64,000 nt of DNA. Source: Bugula neritina (lineage: Eukaryota > Bryozoa > Gymnolaemata > Cheilostomatida > Bugulidae). Under the pieces are notes generated by a model. The model did no database searches and had not been told where the DNA came from. It was given only the letters and a program-made list of their open reading frames with translations. Below, in pieces: positions 26,823 through 48,400 of this stretch (position 1 is its first letter; the number at the start of each line of letters is the position of its first letter). The stretch spans positions 1,798,751-1,862,750 of the forward strand of contig OZ037773.1 in the NCBI GenBank assembly GCA_964035545.1, written 5' to 3'. The position numbers and the translations under genes were made by a program.

Positions 26823-29227
26823 ATATCAGATATATTATACTATATTATTTTATTATTATATTTCAACTGAGATTTTCACGAACAACTGAATGATTTACTA
26901 TAGCTATTATATACTATGAATAATGTTATTTAAATATGCATCTCTAATACAACTTTATAGTTTTACCAAATTAATTAAAATAATTTTTCTATATTGTTTG
27001 TGCAACTTGTGTTAGCTATAGGTATAATAATATGATGTGTGGAAAATGTGTTTGTGTTTTATTCATTTATTGTTGTTTCATTGTTCCAAAACTGGAAAAT
27101 AAAAGAATTTTCTTTAAAGAAATCATGAAAATAATCATTGAATCTGCATACAGTCATATTAACTTATTAATTTATACTGGGTGTAGATGATAGCTGCATG
27201 TCCTATCATTCCAATGGCAATGACTCAAAAATAATATAGTAGTAATATCTCATCATGAAATTATGTGGACATTCATAATGGTTTTACACTTGAAGTTGTG
27301 TGAACTTTTGAGTAGTTGTTGCATGCCATTTTATTTACCTGTCCTGATGCACACTTAATTTACAAAATTTACAAATTGAATGATTGTTTGGTAGATACTA
27401 CATTAATAATTGAATTTATCTTAGCAAATTATATCAGCCTACAATTACTGCAGCACCTGCATGGTATTTTCTAAAGTGTAAGAAAATTATGAGCTGGGTG
27501 CAACTTAGTAGCAAACTGTTATGAATGCAGCTTGCAATGTAGAACTTTTATTTTTTCTAATACATGCAACAGTCATTACACTTTTTATGCAATATATAAA
27601 ACATCAACATGCATAGGAGATTTTTCATCAAACAGAAAATATTATTGTTAAATTGTCCACGTGTGAAGACTGTGGAAAGCATGAGAGTTAATAATTTTTT
27701 GAAAAAAACTTCTACTCAAAAAATAATTGCATGTATCTGCTACAATGTACACATACATGTAACACAATGAACGTATATTTCGTTTGCGGAGTTATTCACT
27801 CGACTTAGATATATGCGCAAATACTCTGCTAGATCAATCCATTCGAAAAAAGTTCTAAACTGGTACGAGGAGAACCTTGACCCTGAAATGGCATTGGAAC
27901 CAAAATAAAATATTAATTAACACGTTACCCTTTAATGGTGAAATGCATTAGCATGTTAACAGGTTTATCATCTTTGATTTTCGTAAGTAAAATGATAAAC
28001 TAATAACTATAAGTAATAACTGTGTAAGTAAACTAGCAACCTTTTAGACTCTATGAACTCTACACCCAAAACTATTTCTCACTCTGAACTAGAAACTTAC
28101 TAAAACTAAAAGCGAAACTCTAAGTCTAAGTCAAACCGTAAGCAAAACTACTAGTTATACTAGTAGTAGTACTAATACTAATAGTAATAGTAATTAGTAA
28201 TAATATAAATATTAATTTATAATTTATAGCATGATATAGTAATATAGTATAACTTACTACCTTAGGCTTAAGCAACCTAGTAGTAGTATACTTACAGTTA
28301 CAATTACTACTTAGTACTAATAGTAATAGTAATACTTACAGTTACGTAGTTAGTGAGTTAGTCTTACTCTTATAGTTAATGTTATACTTATACTTATAGC
28401 CTACTATAAGTATCTTAATATAGTAATTTATTAGTAATAGTTGTAGCGTTTATTTATATACTTCTAGCTGAGCTTGACAAGTATTTGCATGTTTAGCAGC
28501 AGCAATAAGAAAATGAATAGTTAGTTTATGTTCTAGCTGTTTTGAACGTATTACTGATAAATAATAATTGTAATCAAAATAACCACTACAACAGAGCCAA
28601 TTGCCATTTGGTAACAATTAGATTTGGCTAATGGTACTAACTCTTAGTTTTATGCTTGAATTATTTTGATTATTTTCATTAAGACACTATATGCTAATAA
28701 AAGTTGAAAAAAAATGTTGACCAAACAACTTTTGACAATCAATCGAATTTCAAAAACTTGCAGTGTGATGACTAAAATTCATAGGTCATGTCATTATACT
28801 CAACAAGTTAACTCAAGTCATCAAGTCAAGGAATTTCAAGTTCTCAAAACAGTAAACTTGTACATGAGTCAGCATGACTTGAAATTAAGATACTTCATCA
28901 GTCAAGAATAAGTATGACATTCTCAGGGAAATTTACACTTTGTAAGAATGAGATGAGTCGCACCAATAACTATGGAATTGACTTATGGAATTGTAAATAT
29001 TATCATCAAATTTAGACATCATTTTTGGTTTTCAGTAACTAAATTTATGAATCATGTAAATGTGCCCCAGGTCTATATCAATGCTCCAACTTGATGACAG
29101 GGGTTACATGACTGTCAGAAACTGCTAAATAAAGTTAAACTTTGAAATGTTAGTTATAATTTAAATTTAGGGTAACTAGAGCATCAATGTTAAATACAAA
29201 CACTTTAGAATTACCAACATAACTGTA
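26823..29227. other. Intergenic region between prohormone and NEMF genes
   Basis: No coding exon recognised. Contains a trinucleotide-type AGT/AAT repeat field (28140-28460). The NEMF promoter presumably lies at the right end; no TATA box can be assigned with confidence. Confidence 0.55.
28140..28460. repeat. Interspersed 'tactaatagtaa' type short repeats
   Basis: A degenerate field of AGT, AAT and 'actaatagtaatagtaa' runs, similar to the fields at 43230-43285 and 43860-44095. Confidence 0.8.
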
Positions 29228-29321
29228 AAATGTAAATAATTTAACTTAACTATTGAAGTGCAGTAGAAGAGTATTTACTCTTCTACTGCACTTCAATAGT
29301 TAAGTTAAATTATTTACATTT
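29228..29321. repeat. 94-bp near-perfect palindrome, 46-bp arms
   Basis: Bases 29228-29273 are the exact reverse complement of 29276-29321, with only a 2-base spacer. The match resumes for two bases after a mismatch outside. It lies 118 bases upstream of the NEMF start codon. Confidence 0.95.
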
Positions 29322-29438
29322 CACTGTGTAGCATAATTTACTAATTAACTAACGTAATGCTATGATTACAATTAACTTAGTTTATGTTCTGCCGCGTTGC
29401 TATAGCAATATCTTGTGTTTATAAGGACTCAAACTGCC

Positions 29439-39520
<10,082 letters not shown>

Positions 39521-39711
39521 CGAACGACAGAGGCATGTAGTGCAACTGTGCGGATTGTCCGTGGTGTATATAAATATGTATTAAGTATTGGGCTGTAGAT
39601 ACCAAACGCTGCACATTTTCACTGAAATATAATTTAGGTGAACTTATAATAACATTAGTGTTTGATTTATAGACGAGATAACTGATAATATTTTTGTTAT
39701 TAAATGATTTA

Positions 39712-39717
39712 AATAAA
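39712..39717 (+). terminator. NEMF: Candidate NEMF poly(A) signal
   Basis: AATAAA 192 bases after the stop codon, in the gap between the convergent NEMF and dehydrogenase genes. Confidence 0.6.
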
Positions 39718-39757
39718 CAGTCAAGGCTTTTATCTATTTGCTAAACAATTGAGTTTT

Positions 39758-39763
39758 TTTATT
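39758..39763 (-). terminator. Candidate poly(A) signal of the dehydrogenase gene
   Basis: AATAAA on the minus strand, 314 bases past the stop at 40077-40079. It is only about 41 bases from the opposing NEMF signal, so the two transcripts probably overlap at their 3' ends. Confidence 0.45.
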
Positions 39764-40076
39764 CCAGTAAATAAATAGTAATTGTGTTAGGCACAATCAA
39801 CAATGCTGGTGCCACTTCTAGCTGAGTTTGTTTCTACCATTACATCATCAAGTGTTCAACTTGCTTGTTAATAAACTAAACACAACTGTGCTAAGAATTA
39901 CGTAGCTCTTCACATCAGATAATACAAAACACAACTTGAAAAGTTTTTTAAAACTTGAATCCAAGAAGCAGAAAACCAGTGTTAAACCATGCACAATAAT
40001 TTAGTGATAAATTTAATTAGCCTAGACAATGAGTTCCACTACTGGCAGTAGTCAGTCTCTCAGAGGTTGTGGTCCT

Positions 40077-40585
40077 CTAGATTTCACGTGGGAGTCCTGT
40101 CTTTTCACAACTCCATTCCCACAACTTTTTTGCCTCTTTTTCATCCTGTGCCGCTGCACTTGGACTGGAGATTTTGCAGGCCCTAGAAATACGGTAGAAG
40201 GAATATAGAATATGAGCATATTCAGGGAACTGCAGAGAGACTAGTCCAAGTAACAATACTTTACATAGACAATGCAATGCACACATGTGGTCCTACACTA
40301 CATCGCTCAACCCGCACACCCTCCTAGCTCATTACTTGAGATATTTCCCAGAAACCCCTTCCAGCTCCTCAGAAACAGATGCCCAGATGTTAGTCTGAGA
40401 TCCTTCCACCTCTGTCAGCAGCATGTAGTAAAAAGATATGCACAGGATGCTTAGCGTAGTGTTGAGCAGTCGGTAGGGGAAGTAGTTACGGAAGAACTCA
40501 GTCTTAACAGTTCCTGGATGTAGTCCATTAATAGTAATGTTTCTACCTGGAATAAGTGAGCAGCTTTATATAGTAGTAATTTAGC

Positions 40586-40638
<53 letters not shown>

Positions 40639-43351
40639 TGGTAGTAGTAGTAGCAGCAGTAGTAGTAGTAGCAGTAGTAGTATTAGTAGTAGTAGTAGTA
40701 ATAGTAGTAGTAGCAATAACTAGCCATTTATCTACCAATAATAATTTAATACTACTACCACTGCTACTAGTATTGGTAGTAGTACTTACTATTACTAATC
40801 TAGTAGTATTGAGTAAGTATAGTCACTGACAACACAAACTGCATTCGTTAAGTTATAGCAGAATTATTAACTATACACCTACCAGCTAATAGTGAGTCGA
40901 AATATTTCACAAACAGCAAATTAGCGAGTTTACTCTGTCCATACGCATTTCTGCGCATCTCTCCTTTCTACAAACAGAAGTGAGCATTACATCATGCAAA
41001 TAACAGAGAGAGTACTGCATGGTAACAACTATAGTAAATGTAGATATGAATATACAACAATTAAATACCCAAAAACTGAAACAAGGAATACAACCTGGTG
41101 AAGTGTGGGGCCCTTCAAGGAGATGAACTGATTAGAATGGTAACAGTGACAGTCTATCGAAAACCAGTTTAAAAAGTAAATCATGAAATTGAGATGTTGG
41201 ATATGAAGGTAGACTAGTGTCTACACTAGGCGATGGCAATTAAGTTACAAGAAGAGATGAGGAAGGGTAGACAACTGGAGTATCAGCTATAAGTCTGGTT
41301 AGTCTAGGGATAAAGTTGACTCACCTGTATTCTCTCATATTGAATCGGTCCTCCGGGCATTTTGTGAGCTACGGAGGAGACAACAACAATTCTTGACTTA
41401 CTTGCATCAGTTCCTGCCTTTTCTAGGCAGGGGAGCAGAAGTCGAGTCAAGTAGAAATGACCTGAAAATACAGCGCATGCCACAAGTTAGGTTCACAGGC
41501 TATATCTCACTAAAACATTGCACAACTTATCTTTTATAACAAAAATAAAACTGGTGCTCCCCCCTAAAGTTTGTAAAATACCGGTCCAGCCTAATGTTGA
41601 GAATTATCTAGCTTTGAAACTTGTATTCAAGTTGAGAGAAAGGTTTTAACGAAATGAATAAGGTTCTAGAATTGTGAAAAAGGGTTTGATGCTGTGATTA
41701 AGGCAAACATGCCCAACTTAAAGAAAATAATTTCATGTTTAAATGGAAATAATTCACTCAACAGGGTCACTCACCTAAATGGTTGACCCCCAGGTGTGAC
41801 TCAACGCCATCTTCTGTTAGACTGAAGCCCAATGAGCCAAAACCAGCATTGGCTACTAAAACATCTAGTTTCTCTTCCCCTACAATATCCAGTGTAGAGA
41901 TCATGGAGTACCAGGTCAAATCTTTCTTCTTACAATAAACACAGTGTAGAGATCATGAAGTACCCGGTCGAATCTCTCTTTTTACAATAAACACACTGAG
42001 AAGAGATCACGGAAATAGAAATTGATTTTATCTAAAGTTTATTTAAGTGAGAATCTCTATGTATATAAACAAGATTTGACAGCTTACTCTGTTTGAATGC
42101 ATCGGCACAGTCCCTGACAGACCTCAGAGAGCTCAAGTCTAGCTTGAGTAAATTGACTTGAGCCGTTGAGTTTGTGCTGAGTATGTCTCGTTTAGCTGCC
42201 TCTGCCTTTGTAACATCACGGCAAGCTATATACACTACCGCTCCTGTATACACATGTATATAGAAAGGTAAACATAAACACATGTCTATAAAGTATGCTC
42301 ATATCTGTATTGTTAAAGCAGACACTGGTAATGATTTGCGAAATTTCAACATATTGTTTTTATCAACTGATCAGCATATTTATAATAAATAACAAGCACA
42401 ACAAAGGGTTACATTAACATTAGTTTTGAACCAAATATTAATTTACTGCAAAACTGAGATTTCCCCATATTCTCCATAGTGCAATGACTAGCTAGCATTC
42501 TAGCTAGCATGTTGGAGATCTGCGGCCCTATTACCGATGGGAGCAGAAGTTTTTACATTTACATAAGAATTGAAAAAAAGAATACAACTCTCACTGTATA
42601 TCCAGTCTTTTGGAAGTTGGTTTAGAGTTATCTAATCCAAAGAGAAATACCTCTAGACGCCAAGTCCTTTGCTGTGACTTTACCAAGTCCAGTATTGGCT
42701 CCAGTCACCAACACCACTTTACCGTCTAATCTCACAGAGCTCCGGCATTTGGCAGGTTTGAAAACTGTCAGTCTACACGACATAAATGTATTTCAGTCTG
42801 ATAGTAAATTCTACACAGCATATTAACATGTCTACAATAAATACATTAGTACTAGCAACTGCGAAAGCAATGAAGTTAATGATTATATTTAATTTCATAA
42901 TAACTGCCATAGTCATTATGAGTATCATAGTCATAGTGATAGTAGCGATAACTTTGATAGTTGAATAGATGATCTATATTTCGTAATTGTTGTTGTTTAG
43001 AATTAGTTATTGTAAACAAAAACAATTACCATTAGGGAATATAAATCATCAGCTTAACTATCAATATGGTCAAAATTTAAAGTCAAACTTACAGGTAACT
43101 TGTGATTTATAATTTTTATTTTCAAACTTCAACTTTTACTTTAAGTTCTTTACCTTTAGTTCAACTTTAAGTTCAGTTTTACTTTTAGTTTTACTTTAGT
43201 CTTAGACATTCACTGTTTCAGTGTTCGGTGATTCACATTGACATACTAATAGTAATACTAATACTAATAGTAATACTTATACTTACTTTAAAAGCACAGG
43301 AACAACAAACCATGAGACTGTGAGAGAACCAACAATGATTGCCAAACTCAT
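40077..43351 (-). CDS. Short-chain dehydrogenase/reductase, retinol dehydrogenase 11-14 type
   Basis: Minus-strand exons: 43351-43287, 42772-42651, 42243-42088, 41879-41775, 41461-41325, 40967-40883, 40546-40336, 40182-40077 (987 nt, 328 codons plus stop, all phases consistent). The N-terminus (MSLAIIVGSLTVSWFVVPVL) is a membrane anchor. The Rossmann motif is T45-GANTGLG52; CRD after the second strand favours NADP(H). Further SDR landmarks are N125-A-G, the VVVSS strand with catalytic Ser near 179, Y204-GQSK208, and LHPGTVKTEF. The tail (GKYLK, then EAKKLWEWSCEKTGLP) is typical of the RDH11/12/13/14 group, which interconverts retinals or other aldehydes and alcohols at the ER or mitochondrial membrane. 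The exon 2 acceptor was placed at 'cgtgtag' (42773) because the nearer 'gacag' breaks the frame. The paralogue and substrate cannot be decided here. Confidence 0.93.
40580..40728. repeat. (AGT)n microsatellite in dehydrogenase intron 6
   Basis: A trinucleotide array with GGT, GCA and ATT interruptions. The Val-rich and Thr-rich open frames across it are not genes. Confidence 0.95.
41882..42005. repeat. About 53-bp tandem copies of the dehydrogenase exon 4 acceptor region
   Basis: Three units share 'tacaataaacaca' (or tacaatatcca) and 'gtgtagagatcat'. The first, next to the exon, contains the real minus-strand acceptor (ttgtag). In the other two the position reads ttgtaa, so they are copies with a lost AG. 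Confidence 0.75.
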
Positions 43352-45407
43352 GACATCAAAAGATTTGACTTTTACCTAATTTCCAGCTATAAAATATAAT
43401 AATATTAATCAGTGTCACTTACTCCTAGTAAGTAAGTAAGTAACCTGATTGTCACACCCACTGTAGCTAATTAATAACGATCGAAAGTGCACTCGCCAAT
43501 ATTTATTTAAAAAGTCCGAGTAATGTTTGTAAGTTAATCAATCAGGATTGGCTCATCGCCGAACGCAACGTAACATGCTCGTTGGTTATGACAGCAACTA
43601 CATTTACTTCGAAATAAAAAATACACACTGCAGAAGTCGAGTGAGCTGACAGGCACCTGCCATTCAAAGTTTGAGCCTGGAATTCTAACTGTACAAAGCT
43701 ATAGATTTTATTTGGAGCTGCTTATAGTTATAAGGCTAATTTGTTAAAAAGCACGCAAATAATTAACTTAATATTTCCTAATACTCATGTACTTGTAGTC
43801 GTACTGATACCCAAGGTAAAACTTAAAAATAAAACTCAAGTACAAATTCAAATTGAAATGCTAAGACTGAAATACTAATAGTAATACTAATAAAGTAATA
43901 GTGCTAGTAATAGTAATACTAATACTATTACTAATACTAATACTAATAGTAATACTAGTACTAATAGTAATAGTAATACACTTACAGTAAATTAAAATGT
44001 AATAGTAATACTAATACTAATAGTAATACTAATACTAATAGTAATACTAATAGTAATACTAATAGTAATACTAATAGTAATAGTAATAATTTGATCAGTT
44101 ATAAGTAGAGCCAAAGTGTCACTGATTGTGATTACGCATGGTTTAAGTTATATTCATGCTAGTACTGAGAGTGAGACTCATGCCAATATTTAACTTGTAG
44201 CAAAATAATCTTGAGTCTAGCTATAAATTGCCACTGTAAATTGTAGTAAATTTCTGTGAGTATAACTCTAAGTAGAAGTAGAACCCTATGCAAGTTTTGA
44301 GTATGACTATCATTTTACTTATTACTCCTCAGTATGACTATGACTATAAGTATCAGTATTGCTGTTGGTAAAATTTAAATGATAAGTAATAAATAATAAT
44401 CTGGTCGCAATGAATATAGAATTTTTTTGTTTAGTTGAACATATTGATATTGTTAATGTTTTTGATGGTTATACTGATACTCACTTATTATTATAAAAAT
44501 AACAATGTATAAATGTTGCAATATTATAATAAGTGGTAGGTTACAAGTACCGGCAAGTATATGTTAATAATATGCATTTTATTAAAGTTAATGGAAATAT
44601 TCAATTTGCATGTTCTCAACTCCAAATGTTTTTTTAAAATTAGCATCAGTTTTTAGTTAGTTCAGTTTTACTACTCTGGTAAATATTGCTATTGGACAAT
44701 TTTAATCTACTATCCTGCAATTTATTTTTTTTCCGTTTTCTATTGCTACATTTTCTGCTGAAGAATCTCTGTTTACGTCTTAAGCTGCTACTGTTATTAA
44801 AATGATGGACAGTTGGGTTACTGATAGGTTTCCTGTAAGCAAATAACAGCACACGACACGTTTATACTCGTCATATTTACCTTCAATAAACTGACAATCT
44901 AGTATTCTTATCTAATATGACTAGAACAATGTCAGTAAGTAACCTTGGATAATATTTGAGATTCCATAATTTTATACCATCGCGATTGTCCAGCGGTGAG
45001 CCAATATTGTGGACACCAGAAACATCATACACAAGTGGCTGTTGAATTCTCAGTATTTCACTATTTTTTATTTTCTATATTGTTGGTGTTTTATGGACTT
45101 TGTATTTTGCCAAAATTAATATCTAAACACCAAAATGAAGCTATACTCAAACACCAAGAATACTGATAGTTTTGCTAAACAGGAAAATAGTATTTAAATA
45201 CCAGAATACTAGTAACAAACAAGTAACAAAAACAATTGATAGAACAAATATCAAATATTGACATACTGGTTTCTAAAGTAATCTGAATATCAGCATTAGT
45301 ATTACTCTAAAATTTTTGACAGTGAAACATGCAGAGAAGTAGTTCCATAGAGACTCGGAAGAACATATTAACCAATCAGACTGAAGGCAGATAACTCCTA
45401 TGGAACT
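43352..45407. promoter_or_regulatory. Divergent intergenic region between dehydrogenase and kinesin genes
   Basis: About 2 kb separate the two start codons, which point away from each other, so both promoters should lie here. The stretch contains 'tactaatagtaa' short repeats (43860-44095). No core promoter element could be assigned. Confidence 0.45.
43860..44095. repeat. (tactaatagtaa)n short tandem repeats
   Basis: Long runs of 'aatactaatagtaatacta' type units with some interruption by unique sequence. Confidence 0.9.
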
Positions 45408-48400
45408 ATGAGTCACATTAAAGTTGCAGTCAGAGTCCGACCTCTCAATGCAAGGTCAGTGGTAGCAGCAGCTGCCACTAAACACTTTAATTTTAATTTC
45501 TTATTAAAAAGCAGCTTCAACTGTAAGAAGGTAACCTGATTGATTTTGGACAAATGCCAATATTGACATAATTTCTTTTTGATAACTTCATAAAATCATT
45601 GCATTTTGTTATAAATCGAATTTATTTGGTGGTGCACAAGAATTTGCATGTTGGATTTTGTGCAGCTGGTGTTGCTGTTGTAGGGAGATAGACTCTCTGG
45701 CTAAAGTGGTAGTAGAAGTGAACAAGGATACTATATCCATTACCAACCCACGGGTATGTTGTGTGAGCAGCTTGCACTCTAATATAGCTCATGTATAGTT
45801 ACAAGGATATGCAGATGTCATTAATTTACTGAGAAAATACAATTTACCAATGACCTCTAACAGCATATAGGGCTGAGGAAGCTGAGGCAGCATGTTGGTC
45901 TCTAAGCTGGAGTCAGCGTTCTTTAAGCTGGAGTCAGCAGGTGGAGTTGTAGAGAATATTGCTGTGTTGCGGTCACACACAAGTCTCTGATAATATTTTA
46001 TCAATAAACTGAGGCACTTGAGCACTGAAGAGATCAAATAGATTTATTATCAGCTGCTGTAGGTTGCTCACCGGTTTGTGTATCTGAATGGTGGGTGCTT
46101 GCAGTTGATCTGGACACACCTTAGACTTGCCTTTCTCCATACAAGTGTGATGTACTTTGTTATAGCTTGTCCAAACACCTTGATGTGTTACTCTGTAAAC
46201 TCAGTGAACTGTTGTTAATATCTACTTGCGTTGGGAGTGTAGAATATAGTCACAGGGTAACGCAAAGGCTCAAAATAATCTGGTTGCATGGGGGTATAAA
46301 GATTTCTATTATCTTTTCAAGACAGATTCTGATTTACCTTGTTTTTCTGTTATGCGATATGTTTTACACCATTATTTAGGGAAAACAAGTTAGTTAACAT
46401 ATCTCTAGAATTTACTATGTTTAATAAAGTAAGTAGTTGTATTGTCATAGTATATTTACTATAAAGTAAGTACTGTATTGTCACAGTATATTTACTATAA
46501 AGTAAGTACTGTATTGTCACAGTATATTTACTATAAAGTAAGTAGTATATTGTCATAGTATATTTACTATAAAGTAAGTAGTGTATTGTCATATATATTT
46601 ACTATAAAGTAAGTAGTGTATTGTCATAGTATATTTACTATAAAGTAAGTAGTGTATTGTCATAGTATATTTACTATAAAGTAAGACTAAGTAGCGTATT
46701 GTCATAGTATATTTATATCCATTACACTAAGTACTATCATTCATTGATTTAGCTGTTATTTATTCTATTGTATTGCTACGCTTGCATTGCCATTGATAGT
46801 AAACTTTACAATACATTAAAGCTGATGCTACAGCTATCAGTTGTTATGCATTTGTTTACACCACGTGCACTTGGTATCTACTAAATTAGCTATATCATGG
46901 ACTAAATCACACACCCACTTGAGCATTTCCTTGGCCATGCAGCCAACTAGTAAAATACTATCTTGTATGTTGTGGGACATTAAAATATGCTATTCACTCT
47001 ATTACTCAATTTTCTTTTCTAAAGAACCCTCGGCCACCTGAAACTTTACCTTCCCTTACTTAAATGTTAAGATAGTACAAGCAGCTAATAGCTGTACCAT
47101 AACAATACCATAACTTAGTTCTACCCTAGACATGTACCGTAACAATACCACCATATGACTCATACGGTTGTGTGGGAGTTTTCTTGTGTAAGTGTTGTTC
47201 CATGTAGGTCACGTAGATCGAGCATGTAGGTCACATATATAAGTCACATGTACAGGTCAAACGTGTGAGTAGCTGATGACAGTATTGAGTAGATCTGCTT
47301 ATCTTTCAGTTGCATTATAATCACTCACTATGCATGTTAAGAGAGAGTCTGCTGTTGAGACAATTTCTGTTCTCTCCACAGCTGGACGGTAACACTGGTC
47401 AGTCAGATGTGGTCGACTCCAGGGAGAGAGTCAAGTCTTTTGTCTTCGATTACGCTTACCTTTCAACTGAAAGAGAGGCTAGCAACTACGCCTCACAATC
47501 ACAGGTCAGTAAAGTATCAGTACTTGAACCTGTAGTTGCTGTAGTAATAGTAGTGGTGGTAGTGGTAGTAGTGGTGGTAGTGGTAGTAGTGGTGGTAGTG
47601 GTGGTAGTGGTAGTAGTAATAGTAGTGGTAGTAGTGGTAGTAGTGATAGTAGTGGTAGTAGTAATAGTAGTGGTAGTAGTGATAATAGTGGTAGTAGTAA
47701 TAGTAGTGGTAGTAGTGATAGTAGTGGTAGTAGTAATAGTAGTGGTAGTAGTGATAGTAGTGGTAGTAGTGATAGTAGTGGTAGTAGTGATAGTAGTGGT
47801 AGTATAATAGTAGTGGTAGTAGTGATAGTAGTGGTAGTAGTAATAGTAGTGGTAGTAGTGATAGTAGTGGTTGTAGCTGCAAGATAGGTGCAGTAGGCCT
47901 AATCGAGCAATTGAGAATAGCCTGTGTTCTAGATCAAAAATGTAGCAAAAGAAGTTATGTTCTCGCAAGAATTTCAACCTGCGCCCCAAACCAAAATTTA
48001 TAAAGAAATTAAAAAAAACTTAAGGCTATCTCATGTTCTCCACTACTGTTCCTGAATGGTATTTGTAAGATATTACGTATAATATATACTGTAGCATTTT
48101 ATAACACATAATATAATATTATATGCAGTAGAGCCTTACATAATGCTATGCTATATAATAACTAGGGTAGTGTAATATTACATAACGCATAATATAATAT
48201 TATAGAGAAAACAATATAGTGCTAGGTTTAATCCAATACAATATTGTATGTTATATAATATTGTATTGGTAACAGATGATACAATGTTATATAGCAGATG
48301 ATATTATATAGCATCTAAAGTAATATAACATTATATAATATGTGATATAATCATATTCTTAGTCTTCTCTCTATCAGATATACTTATCAAATCTGAAAAT

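Noticed and set aside
42763-42768. 'gacag' as the dehydrogenase exon 2 acceptor
   Set aside because: It breaks the frame with exon 1; 'gtgtag' five bases further upstream on the minus strand gives a continuous frame.
47310-47989. Val-rich, Thr-rich and Tyr/His-rich open frames
   Set aside because: They are composition artefacts of a GTAGTG-type microsatellite; only 47382-47504 is coding (kinesin exon 3).
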